Positions 9,829 through 19,272 of a DNA stretch of 64,000 bases are shown here, in pieces. This DNA comes from Poriferisphaera corsica. Lineage in GTDB: Bacteria > Planctomycetota > Phycisphaerae > Phycisphaerales > Phycisphaeraceae. Both the position numbers and the translations under genes were made by a program. Position 1 is the stretch's first letter, and every line of letters starts with the position of its first letter. Location of the stretch: positions 3,208,175 to 3,272,174 of the forward strand of contig NZ_CP036425.1 of NCBI RefSeq assembly GCF_007747445.1, given 5' to 3'. The notes below the pieces were generated by a model. It searched no databases, was not told where the DNA came from, and was given only the letters and a program-made list of their open reading frames with translations.

Positions 9829-10126
9829 CCCGATTCACCCCAGCTAGTGAGTGTTTAAAATTAGTTGTATCACAACATCTGCAATCGACCAATTAATTTA
9901 TCGGCCAGATCACAGGGCGACTTTGATAAAACTCATCTAGGGCTGATAAAAAACTATCAATCAGGACTGACCAACGTCTTTTCTAAGCAAAACAAGAAAA
10001 ATGCAACCCGTACTATCGGAATAACCACTGCAAAAGTAAGTCGGTTGCTCGCTGATTCGTCCCTGAACTAGCAAAAATCATCCTCGATTGAGCAAATTCT
10101 CAATAATCACCTAAAGAGCTCAGAAA

Positions 10127-10360
10127 TCATTCAACCTCACCAAGCGGAGCCAAGCGTTGCCTGAGATTTCTCTCAAATTTACCTGGCTGAGTCGGATCTT
10201 GTTGCTGGTAACCGCCACGGTCCTTGCCACGCAATTCCGAATAACGTTGATAAGGCGAACGAGTGCCTGTTTTTGGGAATAGAGGATCACGGCAACCACT
10301 CAGAAACAGAGCCGTCACCGCTAACATCAAGATTCCGAATCCCAAAGCACTCCTGAACAT
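10127..10360 (-). CDS. Small putative lipoprotein
   Basis: A 77-residue protein. An N-terminal hydrophobic segment (FGILMLAVTALFLSGC) ends in a good lipobox, LSGC, so Cys22 or thereabouts would be lipidated. The mature part is about 55 residues, charged and Gln/Arg-rich, with no recognisable domain. No Shine-Dalgarno is present; a TAGAAT at 10367-10372 lies 6 nt before the ATG, suggesting a leaderless transcript. Function unknown. The lipobox and the -10-like element support it as a real gene despite its size. Confidence 0.65.
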   Translation of the reverse strand: MFRSALGFGILMLAVTALFLSGCRDPLFPKTGTRSPYQRYSELRGKDRGGYQQQDPTQPGKFERNLRQRLAPLGEVE

Positions 10361-11196
10361 GGCACAATTCTACTGCTAAATTCCACACCCCACAAGCATT
10401 TCAACATATCCACAGATTGCTGCTAATACATGATTTACAAAAAATTAAGTAAAGCTACTAGCCAGAATTTATGACCTCCCCAAGATGACCTTCTATTCCC
10501 ACTAGCAAAACGGATAAACAAACAGTTTCCCACGTCCGAGAACTCGAAATTCGACAAGAAAAGCACAACACCAGTCAAGCAATTGCTGAATATGAGGTCT
10601 TTTCACTCGTAACGCTAAAGAAACCAATAAAGAAAGACGAAATCCACATAAACAGGGTTTACCCTGTATGCCAAAAGGGTTAGTATTTATCTTGTACGAA
10701 ATTCATACTCTTTCGTCTCAAGAACCGTTTGGCAAGTGTTCTCAGTGGGTTACAGCAATTGCCGGGGCAGATTTGGTTGAAGTTTCAAGCCCCCGTTTTG
10801 AGGCTCTTGATGAAGATAAGCTCATTCCCAAAACGCGCGATTACAGTGCCTGTACTACGGTCACAAGCTGACTCGTACACAGCTTGTGGATTGTCTGGTT
10901 TTGCGACTGGCATAAGCGATGCAATAAGCCAAATGCGCCGAAACCGAATGCTTAACTTGGATACATGGCAATATCTTCCAACTAAAACCACAACAATTGC
11001 AAAAAATACTACTTGGCGTCACGACTATCGTGACACTGTTGATATAGCTAAAACTTGTCACCTCCTCATGTCGCCATTCAATCAATTGGCAACACCGGAG
11101 GTTACTCAACCGTTAGACAATTCAAGCTCAATCCAGGGCATGGGTAAATGTCTCGCCTAACAATCAATTAGTTCTTTTCCAGATCAGGATTTAATC
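10361..11196. other. Long intergenic region with a palindrome
   Basis: About 835 bp with no convincing gene. Two overlapping frames (10668-10871 and 10729-11160, plus strand) have no homology I recognise and no ribosome site. A perfect inverted repeat ACAGGGT-TT-ACCCTGT occupies 10652-10667, ending right at the ATG of the 67-codon frame, and could be an operator. The promoter of the beta-barrel gene at 11197 should lie in the last 150 bp. Confidence 0.45.
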
Positions 11197-12132
11197 ATGT
11201 TCACCAACAACTTCACAAAATCAACAGCTGCTGCAGTGTTCTCTGCTGGCATGCTCATTGCACCCAACGTGTTTGCTTCTGAAGACCTATCTTTGGTTGA
11301 TGATGCACTCATGGAATCTATAGTAGAAGTTACAGATAGAGACTTAAATTTAAGTCGAATTTCGATTTTCGGTGGTGTTGATGTTGTTACAGCATACTAC
11401 AGCCGTGGCTTAAAAGAAGAAGACCGTGGCGTCATCATCCAACCCTGGGGCGGTATCAGCTTCAACCTCTTCGACAAGCCCGAAACAGACGATCTTATCA
11501 AAAGTCTTGATGTTTATGGCGCTTGGTGGGGCAGCATCCACAGTAATGAAACAGGCTCAACCCAAACACCTGATTCATTTTACGAATCTGATTACAGCAT
11601 CGGACTGACAGCAGGTCTGCAAGCAGGCTTCACACTCAATGCGGAATATGCAATCAATACATCACCAAGCGGCTCATGGGACGATAGCCACGATGTGAAT
11701 TTGAAAGTTTCTTACGATGACGCTGAGTTCTGGGAAGCTGCGGGCGTGGAATTCCCAGGGTTCGCAGGGTTCCAGCCTTACTTCAAAACTTGCATCCGCG
11801 TCAAAGCAACCAGCAACGAAACCGGCTACTTCTGGATCGGCGTCAATCCAACATTTGATTTGCTCCAGAGTGAATCTCTGCCAATCACATTCAGCACACC
11901 GATGACGATCGGCTTTGGTGATGGTGGCTACTACGACAGCACCGATGGCGGTAGTGATTTTGGGTACGCTGACGCAGGAATCACAGCTTCAATGCCTTTG
12001 GAGTTCATCCCTAAGGAATACGGCGACTGGGCAGGCTATGTTGGCTTCAAAGTCATCTACATCGGCGAAGACGCACGTGTAGACCGTACGTGGGAGCCGG
12101 TTGCCAGCTTCGGCCTGTCATTCTCCTACTAA
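11197..12132 (+). CDS. Putative outer-membrane beta-barrel protein
   Basis: A 311-residue exported protein. The signal peptide spans residues 1-27 (SAGMLIAPNVFASEDL, probable cut after VFA). The mature part alternates hydrophobic and polar residues and is rich in Gly/Tyr/Trp/Asp: FGGVDVVTAYYSRGLKEEDR, IGLTAGLQAGFTLNAEYA, YFWIGVNPTFDL. It ends in an aromatic residue (GLSFSY), typical of barrels inserted by BamA. The opening strand resembles the TorF family of putative porins, a tentative match. AGGA lies 8-9 nt before the ATG and a strong terminator follows. Ligand and role cannot be read from the sequence. Confidence 0.65.
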   Translation: MFTNNFTKSTAAAVFSAGMLIAPNVFASEDLSLVDDALMESIVEVTDRDLNLSRISIFGGVDVVTAYYSRGLKEEDRGVIIQPWGGISFNLFDKPETDDLIKSLDVYGAWWGSIHSNETGSTQTPDSFYESDYSIGLTAGLQAGFTLNAEYAINTSPSGSWDDSHDVNLKVSYDDAEFWEAAGVEFPGFAGFQPYFKTCIRVKATSNETGYFWIGVNPTFDLLQSESLPITFSTPMTIGFGDGGYYDSTDGGSDFGYADAGITASMPLEFIPKEYGDWAGYVGFKVIYIGEDARVDRTWEPVASFGLSFSY

Positions 12133-12168
12133 AATCTACAATCTCTCTCAATATAAACATGAGTCGTT

Positions 12169-12206
12169 CAACAGCCCCCATGTCGTTTCGGGGGCTGTTG
12201 TTTTAT
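12169..12206 (+). terminator. Intrinsic terminator of the beta-barrel gene
   Basis: CAACAGCCCCC and GGGGGCTGTTG (12169-12200) form an 11-bp stem followed by TTTTATT. It lies 36 bp after the stop and well before the proS start, which argues against the long upstream extension of the proS frame being coding. Confidence 0.93.
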
Positions 12207-12332
12207 TCTGGCAACCAGATACCCTCGCTATGTAGAGCCAAACCACTGAAAAGGGTATCATGCTCGGATATTTCTTGGCTTCGCAGCCGGATATGCAGTC
12301 ACACACCACTCCCCAAAACAGGACGATTCATC

Positions 12333-14210
12333 ATGCCCACCATGTGGTCAAATACGCTGATCCCCACCTCTCGTCAGGATCCTTCTGATGCAGAAGTACC
12401 ATCACATAAACTCATGATCCGTGCAGGCATCCTCCGCCGCCTCGGTTCAGGGTCCTATGACTATCTCCCGCTTGGTGTTCGCTCACTTCATAAAGCGATG
12501 AATATCGTCCGGCATGAAATGGATGCGATTGGTGCAGCTGAAGTCTTCCTGCCATCCTTACAACCCATTGAACTTTGGGAAAAAACTGGACGCCGCGAAG
12601 CGTATGGCGACAATCTTTTCGTCGTAAAAGATCGTCATGGCCGGGAACAAGCATTGGGTCCGACACACGAGGAAGTGATTACCGAACTCGCTTCAGCATA
12701 CCTCACGTCTTACAAAGATTTACCCAAGACGCTGTACCAGATCCAGACCAAATTCCGCGATGAATTCCGTCCACGCTTTGGCATACTACGTTCACGCGAA
12801 TTCCAGATGAAGGACTCGTATTCTTTCCATATCACGATGGATGGCGAAGGCGGTTTAAATGAAGCTTACGACAAACACTATCAAGCATACTGCCGTATCT
12901 TCGAATCATGCGGCCTGCCCTACATGCCTGTCGAAGCTGAAGCCGGTCCAATCGGCGGCAACGCATCACATGAATTCATGGCACCTTCACCAACCGGCGA
13001 AGACATTATCCTAAAGTCAGACAAGGGCAACTATGCCGCGAACGTAGAGAAAGCTGAAATCGGAACACGAGAAGCTAACTTTACTGCTGAACCAACAGCA
13101 ACTCTCGAAACCATCAACACGCCTAATTGCCCCGGCATTGCAGAGGTTGTCAGCCTTCTTGGCATCACCGATGCGGACATGCTCAAGACACTCGTATTTG
13201 AAGCTTCAGTCAAATCAGAAGAGGATCTTGAAGCTGAGCAACAATACGAGGCGCAGTACACACCTGCCCCACGTGAGTTTGTCCCCGATCGTTTCTTTGT
13301 AATCGCTGTCGTTCGCGGCGACCATGAAGTGAACGAAGCAAAACTACTTCAAGCGGTCAAGCAGCAGATCAATCCAAAGATTGAAGCTGTCGCGCTCATC
13401 GAAGAACACGAGGCGCAGCGACAAGAGTTCGCGATTGGTTATGTTGGCCCACAACGCGCCGTCAATGCGCCACTCACGCGTCTAATCGTTGATTACGATG
13501 CGGCACAACCCAACACCAACCCATCCGGCTGGGTAACAGGTGCAAACCAAAAAGATCATCACGTCAAACATTTTGATTGGCAACGCGATGTAGTTTCACA
13601 GCTCAACAAAGAACGCGCACCGATTGCTGCGGACATCCGCAATGCTCGTACTGGCGACCCATCTCCAAAAAACGATGGCGGTGTTCTTGAAGAAACACGT
13701 GGTATCGAATTGGGCCATATCTTCAAGCTCGGCACCAAGTATTCGCAAGCACTCGGCGCAACCGTACTTGATGATAAGAACAAGCATATCCCCATGCTGA
13801 TGGGCTGCTATGGCGTTGGTGTCAACCGAATCCTCGCTGCCGCAATCGAATGTAATCAAGGCCACGACGAAAACGGCATCATTTGGCCTGCAGCTATAGC
13901 TCCGTACAAAATCGTCATTACGCCGATCAAATATGCGGGTGAAGCTGCAGAAGCAGCCAACAAACTCGCCAATGATCTCGAGGCGCAAGGGATTGATGTA
14001 CTGATCGACGACCGCAAGGAGCGCCCCGGCGTCAAGTTCAAAGACGCAGACCTCATCGGCATCCCCGTTCGCATCGTTGTCGGTGACAAAGGTCTTGCCA
14101 ATGGCGAGATCGAAATCAAGTTACGCAACGGCACAAACGGCCCCAAAGGTGAGAATATCAAGCTTGATACCGCAATCGAAACGATTGCTAAGAAACTCAA
14201 ATCACTCTAA
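12333..14210 (+). CDS. proS: Prolyl-tRNA synthetase, bacterial type with editing insertion
   Basis: A 625-residue class II aminoacyl-tRNA synthetase that charges tRNA-Pro. The frame is open from 12090, but the ATG at 12333 has AGGA upstream and gives the family N-terminus (LIPTSRQDPSDAEVPSHKLM). Motif 1 is near GSGSYDYLPLGVRSLHKAM. Motif 2 and the proline-binding TxE are at GPTHEEVITELA and TKFRDEFRPRFGILRSREF. A YbaK-like editing domain occupies about residues 225-385 (CPGIAEVVSLLGITDADMLK; RFFVIAVVRGDHEVNEAKL). Motif 3 is at MLMGCYGVGVNRILAAAIE, and the anticodon-binding domain forms the C-terminus. It is slightly longer than the usual 570 residues because of a charged insertion in the editing domain. 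Transcribed alone, with a terminator after it. Confidence 0.97.
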   Translation: MPTMWSNTLIPTSRQDPSDAEVPSHKLMIRAGILRRLGSGSYDYLPLGVRSLHKAMNIVRHEMDAIGAAEVFLPSLQPIELWEKTGRREAYGDNLFVVKDRHGREQALGPTHEEVITELASAYLTSYKDLPKTLYQIQTKFRDEFRPRFGILRSREFQMKDSYSFHITMDGEGGLNEAYDKHYQAYCRIFESCGLPYMPVEAEAGPIGGNASHEFMAPSPTGEDIILKSDKGNYAANVEKAEIGTREANFTAEPTATLETINTPNCPGIAEVVSLLGITDADMLKTLVFEASVKSEEDLEAEQQYEAQYTPAPREFVPDRFFVIAVVRGDHEVNEAKLLQAVKQQINPKIEAVALIEEHEAQRQEFAIGYVGPQRAVNAPLTRLIVDYDAAQPNTNPSGWVTGANQKDHHVKHFDWQRDVVSQLNKERAPIAADIRNARTGDPSPKNDGGVLEETRGIELGHIFKLGTKYSQALGATVLDDKNKHIPMLMGCYGVGVNRILAAAIECNQGHDENGIIWPAAIAPYKIVITPIKYAGEAAEAANKLANDLEAQGIDVLIDDRKERPGVKFKDADLIGIPVRIVVGDKGLANGEIEIKLRNGTNGPKGENIKLDTAIETIAKKLKSL

Positions 14211-14232
14211 TTTAAATCACATACAAACACAG

Positions 14233-14259
14233 CAAACCCCGCTTTATGTGGGGTTTTTT
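14233..14259 (+). terminator. Intrinsic terminator of proS
   Basis: AACCCCGC-tttat-GTGGGGTT followed by TTTTTT, 23 bp after the proS stop. The stop codon of the convergent zinc-ribbon gene (14258-14260) falls inside the T-run, so the two genes are packed tail to tail. Confidence 0.9.
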
Positions 14260-15049
14260 ATATCCCACGCAAACGATCATCTTGAGCAATATCTGCCGTT
14301 TCTTCATGAATGATCTTGCAAGCAAACATCGTCACTAGAGAACTGGCCAATACAAAAACGAAAACAATCACGAGAAAGCAGCAACCGCCCGTCGTAGACG
14401 TAAGTAAAAATGGAGCAACAACCATTAATGCCGCTGAAACATAAGCCAAACCTCGCACCCAGCCAGACAAATACTCACACAATAATTGATTTAAGATTAC
14501 CCTCATTAAACGTCCAAGCATGACAAGTAACAACACACTTCCCAAACCCGCCATCAACAAATAAACATTAATCTGATTCAACTTAACCTGCTGGAAAATA
14601 GCCGCAACAAGCACCACAAACACACTACCTGTCACAGCTAGCATAACAAGCCTAATCCCCCAACTCGTCAACATGCCTGCGCCTTTAACCCGTTCACTGG
14701 GTGTGGCCAATCTCCATATCCCCAAACCCATAAGAGCAACACCGCAAGCTGCTATTCCATGGATAGGCAGCCAAACAGCAATACTATCCGCACCAATAAA
14801 TACTCCGAATATAATGCAGAGCGCGATCCATGCGCCAAAAACGATCATCCCCCAATACATTAAGCCTGAACCGCGGTAAACGGCTTTCGTCCATACAGCA
14901 TCCGTAATCGCACGACCGTAACATCGACTGCAAGAAACATCCAATCCACATTCAGGACATTTCGCCTTCACTTCCATACCGCGTAAGTCATACCCACATC
15001 CGATGCAATACAGGCCAACATCCCTCGCATACAACTTTGATCCAGCCAT
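14258..15049 (-). CDS. Zinc-ribbon multi-pass membrane protein of unknown function
   Basis: A 263-residue protein. Residues about 15-45 form a zinc ribbon (CIGCGYDLRGMEVKAKCPEC, four cysteines in two CxxC pairs). About six transmembrane helices follow, with short loops. GGAGAGG lies 6 nt before the ATG. It sits 12 bp downstream of a second protein of the same design, so the two form an operon and probably arose by duplication. CxxCGY(D/N)LR...CPECG ribbons joined to membrane domains are recurrent in planctomycetes. Function unknown; a membrane stress or trafficking role is guesswork. Confidence 0.7.
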   Translation of the reverse strand: MAGSKLYARDVGLYCIGCGYDLRGMEVKAKCPECGLDVSCSRCYGRAITDAVWTKAVYRGSGLMYWGMIVFGAWIALCIIFGVFIGADSIAVWLPIHGIAACGVALMGLGIWRLATPSERVKGAGMLTSWGIRLVMLAVTGSVFVVLVAAIFQQVKLNQINVYLLMAGLGSVLLLVMLGRLMRVILNQLLCEYLSGWVRGLAYVSAALMVVAPFLLTSTTGGCCFLVIVFVFVLASSLVTMFACKIIHEETADIAQDDRLRGI

Positions 15050-15061
15050 CCAAAACCTCTC

Positions 15062-15883
15062 CTACGGCCTTATGACTTCTCCAACACTCTCGATCACAAT
15101 CCCGCAAAATTTCACGGTACGCCACCACAGCCACAGAAGAATCAAACAAACAAAACCCATTAAAACCGGGGCATAAAGCCAGTTGTAATGGCCATACTGT
15201 GTGTATATCACATTACCGATGTTCGCCAACAAACCAATCCCAAGTATGCCACCCGCAGCCCCAATCCATTCCCAAGTCACTCGCTTGCAGCCATTGATTA
15301 GTTTGTCGTCTGGTATCCGCTCTCCCAATACCCGAACGTTTCGCCATGCTAAAAGTACACCTAAGAGATAAACCGCATGCACACCTAAAAACAGGACATC
15401 AAAATACGGCACTTCCGTAAACATCCCCCTCTCCATGGCAAATACCGCCCAACCAATGCTCACCATCACGCCAATAAACCCCATCGCACCGATACTTAAA
15501 AGACCCTGAGCCGCCAGCCTGAGATTCCGATCTTTCGTCGGCTCTTCTCGGCCAGATTGCTTCTGTAATAAATGAAAAAAGCCAACTGTTCCAACAACGA
15601 CGCCAATGTATAACATCGGAAAAGCGAGGATCACACCAAGCCGCAACAACTTCAAACCGCGCACGATCATCATCAACCATGCTGGCGAAGCATCACGAAG
15701 CAGATCTTTCCGCAAGCTTACCTTCACACCCATCCCACACTCCGGGCAATCTCCTTCCACCGCAAGTGTGCGTAAGTTATATCCACAATTCAAACACTCA
15801 AAATCTTCACCAATATGCCCATCCACGACATGATTCTTCACATGCTCAACAATTTGTTCCTTCTGTACTGCCATGACACTCAT
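15062..15883 (-). CDS. Zinc-ribbon multi-pass membrane protein, paralogue of the next gene
   Basis: A 273-residue protein from the ATG at 15883, with AAAGGA about 7 nt upstream; the frame extends to a GTG at 15910 with no ribosome site. A zinc ribbon at about residues 28-55 (CLNCGYNLRTLAVEGDCPEC) matches the ribbon of the downstream protein. Then come about six hydrophobic helices (FPMLYIGVVVGTVGFF, LLSIGAMGFIGVMVSIGWAV). First gene of a two-gene operon. The membrane parts of the two proteins differ more than the ribbons, so the ribbon is probably the conserved functional element. Function unknown. Confidence 0.7.
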   Translation of the reverse strand: MSVMAVQKEQIVEHVKNHVVDGHIGEDFECLNCGYNLRTLAVEGDCPECGMGVKVSLRKDLLRDASPAWLMMIVRGLKLLRLGVILAFPMLYIGVVVGTVGFFHLLQKQSGREEPTKDRNLRLAAQGLLSIGAMGFIGVMVSIGWAVFAMERGMFTEVPYFDVLFLGVHAVYLLGVLLAWRNVRVLGERIPDDKLINGCKRVTWEWIGAAGGILGIGLLANIGNVIYTQYGHYNWLYAPVLMGFVCLILLWLWWRTVKFCGIVIESVGEVIRP

Positions 15884-16025
15884 CTTCCATTCCTTTCCGC
15901 AATTTGTCACCCCTCTCTATCAATATTGGCGGAGCCAACGCCCAATTCTTTCAGTCTAGATGCTTAAACCGGCGATACCGCTTAAAATACTCAGCATCAT
16001 CACTGCCACATGTGTTGTAATCATC

Positions 16026-17348
16026 ATGACAGATCCAAACGCACAAGCCGATTCCTCTCCCAATCACAATGATGACACGCTCAAGCGTGCCGCCACATCC
16101 ATCGTCCAGACACTCCAAGACGCCGGCCACACCGCGTACTTCGCCGGCGGATGCGTCCGTGATACCCTCCTCGGTTTTACGCCCAAAGATTACGATATCG
16201 CCACCGATGCGAAACCCGAAATCGTTCGCAAACTCTTCTCCCGCTCACGCTATGTCGGCGAATCCTTCGGCGTCGTCCTTGTCTACATCAACCATCAGCC
16301 GCTCGAAGTCGCAACCTTCCGCAAGGAGTGGGGCTACACCGATGGCCGCCGCCCAGATGAAGTTGCCTTTACCGATGCCGAGCATGACGCCCAACGTCGC
16401 GACTTCACCATCAACGGCCTCTTCTCCAATCCACTTGACCTTGATCAAAATAATCAACCCACCATCATCGACTTCATCGGCGGCATCAAAGATCTCGACA
16501 ACCAGCTCATCCGCGCCATAGGCAACCCCGACGAACGATTTGCTGAAGATTACCTTCGCATGCTTCGCGCGGTTCGCTTCGCAGCTCGTTTCGATTTTCC
16601 ACTTGAAATCAACACCGCAAATGCCATTATCACTAACGCTCCAAACCTCAAGGAGATCTCACGCGAACGCATTGGCCAAGAGTTGCGACTCATGCTCACC
16701 GGCCAGCGTCCAGCCCTCGCCGCCAAACTGATCCAAGACCTCAAACTCGACAACCCCATCCTTGGCGAACCCCATAAACCCGCCAAGCTCATCACACTCA
16801 GCAGCCTCAAAGCCAACCCGCCCTACCCTGTTGCACTCGCAGCTTGGCTGCTTGATCGCCTCGCACCAACACGCTCAACCGACGCCCCAATCTCACTCCA
16901 AACCGCAACAATGCTGATCAACAACGAAACGATCCGGCCCATACTCAAACGTATCCGTAAATCACTCTGCCTATCAAATGAAGACCGTGACGTACTCCAA
17001 GCAATTCTTCTTGATCTATCTAAGGTCTGGGATTGGGCATCACTCACCCCAGCCCACCGCAAACGATTGCTAGCCACGCCACACTGGAATCTCACACACC
17101 AACTCGCCTACGCGATCCAGCCAGATGCATTTATGCAGAACCTCGACAAAGCAGCCGAACAATTGCGTAACGACCCCATCGGACTCACTCCTGACCCACT
17201 CATTACCGGCGACGACCTCATTGCAGAAGATTTTACCCCCAGCCCCAGCTTTCGTATCGTGCTGGATAAAGTCTACGACGCACAGCTAGAAGGGCTCATC
17301 ACAACCCGTGAACAGGCGATCCAACTGGCACACTGTCTTTACTTCTAA
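16026..17348 (+). CDS. CCA tRNA nucleotidyltransferase / poly(A) polymerase family protein
   Basis: A 440-residue class II nucleotidyltransferase from the ATG at 16026; the frame is open from 15960, but those 22 residues look like non-homologous leader. The head domain has GGCVRDTLLG (about 41-50), the metal-binding aspartates in KDYDIATD (Asp55, Asp57), FGVVLV and the RRDFTINGLFSNP motif. The neck has RFAEDYLRMLRAVRFAARF. It would either add CCA to tRNA 3' ends or polyadenylate RNA; the two activities cannot be told apart by eye. The tRNA-Cys gene in this window does not encode CCA, so the organism needs a CCA-adding enzyme. No clear Shine-Dalgarno. Confidence 0.9.
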   Translation: MTDPNAQADSSPNHNDDTLKRAATSIVQTLQDAGHTAYFAGGCVRDTLLGFTPKDYDIATDAKPEIVRKLFSRSRYVGESFGVVLVYINHQPLEVATFRKEWGYTDGRRPDEVAFTDAEHDAQRRDFTINGLFSNPLDLDQNNQPTIIDFIGGIKDLDNQLIRAIGNPDERFAEDYLRMLRAVRFAARFDFPLEINTANAIITNAPNLKEISRERIGQELRLMLTGQRPALAAKLIQDLKLDNPILGEPHKPAKLITLSSLKANPPYPVALAAWLLDRLAPTRSTDAPISLQTATMLINNETIRPILKRIRKSLCLSNEDRDVLQAILLDLSKVWDWASLTPAHRKRLLATPHWNLTHQLAYAIQPDAFMQNLDKAAEQLRNDPIGLTPDPLITGDDLIAEDFTPSPSFRIVLDKVYDAQLEGLITTREQAIQLAHCLYF

Positions 17349-17513
17349 CTCCGCCACACACACCAACTTATCCACACGATAAACCCAGCCACTAATCCGT
17401 ACCCCCGCTGCGACGCTCAAACTCACGCTCTCTCCCGCACTTGGCACTGAAGTGACTCTCGGCCTCCCCCCAATTGAGCCGCATCCACCAAAACCGTTAC
17501 AATCTGCTACCTC

Positions 17514-18140
17514 ATGGAAGAACTGATTCAGCAATTCGCCTCACAGGCACCGTATCTCATCATCATTGGAGTCATCCTCCTCTCGGGATTTGGCGCACCT
17601 ATCCCCGAAGACCTCCCAATCATGCTCGGCGGCTACCTCTGCGGCAAAACCGACCCCACCGCCTCTGCATACATCATGCTCCCCGCTCTCTTTATCTCCA
17701 TTGTCGGCGCAGATTGCATCGTCTTCTTCCTCGGCCGTAAATATGGCCACCACGTCCCCAAACTGCCCCTGCTCCGCAGATATCTCACCGAAAAACGCCT
17801 CAAAAAAACCGAAGCCTCGCTCAACAAGCACGGCGGCAAATTCATCTTCGTCGCTCGCTTCCTCCCCGGCATGCGTGCACCCGCTTTCTTCACCGCCGGC
17901 ATATTCAAGCTACCTTATTGGAAATTCCTTTTCTACGATGGCACCGCCGCTCTGCTCTCCGTCCCGTTCTTTTTCTTCGTTGCCTACTTCTTAGCAGATC
18001 AATTCGACAAAGCCAAAGCCTGGGCCGCGGAGGTCCAAATCGTCGCCATTTTTGCCATCATCGGACTTATCGCTCTCTTCGTGCTCGCCAAGTGGGGTTT
18101 CAAGAAACTCCTCACCCGCTCCGGGGTGTATGATTCCTGA
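17514..18140 (+). CDS. DedA/SNARE-associated family membrane protein
   Basis: A 208-residue inner-membrane protein of the DedA family, implicated in undecaprenyl-phosphate and phospholipid transport across the membrane. Visible signatures are the re-entrant motif GFGAPIPEDLPIMLGGYLCG (about 24-43), an FFLGRKYG box, and the second motif KFIFVARFLPGMRAPAFFTA with the conserved Arg and Gly. Three to four transmembrane helices follow. Length is normal. There is no Shine-Dalgarno; a TACAAT at 17498-17503 lies 10 nt before the ATG. It stands alone between the nucleotidyltransferase and yggS. Confidence 0.92.
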   Translation: MEELIQQFASQAPYLIIIGVILLSGFGAPIPEDLPIMLGGYLCGKTDPTASAYIMLPALFISIVGADCIVFFLGRKYGHHVPKLPLLRRYLTEKRLKKTEASLNKHGGKFIFVARFLPGMRAPAFFTAGIFKLPYWKFLFYDGTAALLSVPFFFFVAYFLADQFDKAKAWAAEVQIVAIFAIIGLIALFVLAKWGFKKLLTRSGVYDS

Positions 18141-18274
18141 TACACAAATTTCGCCTTATTGGACGATGCACACTTAAAGCAGCCGCGCACCACCCCAACA
18201 AGAACCCTGCTGCGCTCAGCGTGGATCATTACAATCCCCTTGCAAACCAACACACATAACACATAATCTAAACT

Positions 18275-19066
18275 ATGACGACTGAAAACATGATCACACC
18301 GACAAACCTGCGGGATGCATACGACAGCATCAATGAACGGATACATAACGCCGCGGCCAAATCAGGACGACGCGGCAGTGATATCATCATGGTCGCTGTC
18401 ACTAAGAATGCTACCCCAGACCAAATCCGTACCCTCGTTGAAATGGGGCATGCCGATCTCGGCGAATCTCGCGTTCAACAGCTCGCGCAACGCGCTCCAC
18501 AACTCAACGAATTCCTCGCACGCAAGAAAACCCTTGCCCGTGCCGCCCCACAATCCGCACTCGGCGTCCCCGATAACGTCCGCTGGCACATGATCGGCCA
18601 CCTACAACGCAATAAAGTCAAGCAAGTAGCACCACTTGTCACACTTATCCATTCTGTCGATTCACTCCGCCTCGCTGAGGAAGTTCACAACTTCGCAGTA
18701 CGCACGGATCGCATCATCGACATCCTCATCCAAGTCAACGCCTCCGGTGAAGAGCAAAAATTTGGCGTTGCGGCTCCCGCAGTCAGCCATCTTGCCGAGC
18801 AAATCGACACCATGATGCACCTCCGTTTTCGCGGTCTCATGACCATGGCACCCCTTTCTGACAACCCAGAAGATGCTCGCCCCACATTCGCTCGCACCGC
18901 TGATATCTTCAACGACCTCCGCAAAGACAAAATCGGCGGCCCAGACTGCAATGTCCTCTCTATGGGTATGTCCAAGGACTTCGAAATTGCCATTGAAGAA
19001 GGTGCAAACGTCGTTCGCATCGGAACCGCCCTCTTCGGCTCAAATCCCATGCCTGAAGACGATTAA
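18275..19066 (+). CDS. YggS/PROSC family pyridoxal-phosphate homeostasis protein
   Basis: A 263-residue member of the YggS family, a fold-type III PLP-binding protein that buffers pyridoxal 5'-phosphate and affects amino-acid pools. The PLP lysine is Lys44 in MVAVTKNATP. Also visible are GESRVQQL, WHMIGHLQRNKVK, the phosphate-binding LSMGMSKDFEIAIEEGAN and RIGTALFG. It has an insertion of about 15 residues before the WHMIGHLQ motif (KKTLARAAPQSALGVPDN). No Shine-Dalgarno; a CATAAT at 18262-18267 ends 7 nt before the ATG, consistent with a leaderless message. An intrinsic terminator follows. Confidence 0.93.
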   Translation: MTTENMITPTNLRDAYDSINERIHNAAAKSGRRGSDIIMVAVTKNATPDQIRTLVEMGHADLGESRVQQLAQRAPQLNEFLARKKTLARAAPQSALGVPDNVRWHMIGHLQRNKVKQVAPLVTLIHSVDSLRLAEEVHNFAVRTDRIIDILIQVNASGEEQKFGVAAPAVSHLAEQIDTMMHLRFRGLMTMAPLSDNPEDARPTFARTADIFNDLRKDKIGGPDCNVLSMGMSKDFEIAIEEGANVVRIGTALFGSNPMPEDD

Positions 19067-19103
19067 GCGTCTTGCATACAGGCTGATACTTAGAACCATT
19101 ACT

Positions 19104-19131
19104 AGCCCACCATAGATACGGTGGGCTTTTT
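19104..19131 (+). terminator. Intrinsic terminator of the yggS-like gene
   Basis: AGCCCACC-atagatac-GGTGGGCT followed by TTTT, 38 bp downstream of the stop codon. Confidence 0.88.
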
Positions 19132-19272
19132 CATACCTTCTACCATTTCTGACCACCCACCTTCAAACCATCCTCACTTCAAAACCGATATAAATTACAG
19201 CCATTCATATTCACTCAACACACGCAGCTTGCCTATCATCAATCACCGCACCAAGGGGATAAATCACAAGCC

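Noticed and set aside
10729-11160. 143-codon plus-strand open frame
   Set aside because: No ribosome site, no recognisable domain, and several competing frames of similar length on the other strand; composition looks non-coding.
12090-12332. 81-codon N-terminal extension of the proS frame
   Set aside because: It overlaps the end of the beta-barrel gene and runs through that gene's terminator; the ATG at 12333 has a ribosome site and the family N-terminus.
17368-17376. Perfect DnaA-box TTATCCACA, with another at 46224-46232, suggesting a replication origin
   Set aside because: The boxes are single and 29 kb apart, with no cluster, no dnaA/dnaN/gyrB genes and no AT-rich unwinding element next to them. 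Chance occurrence is enough.
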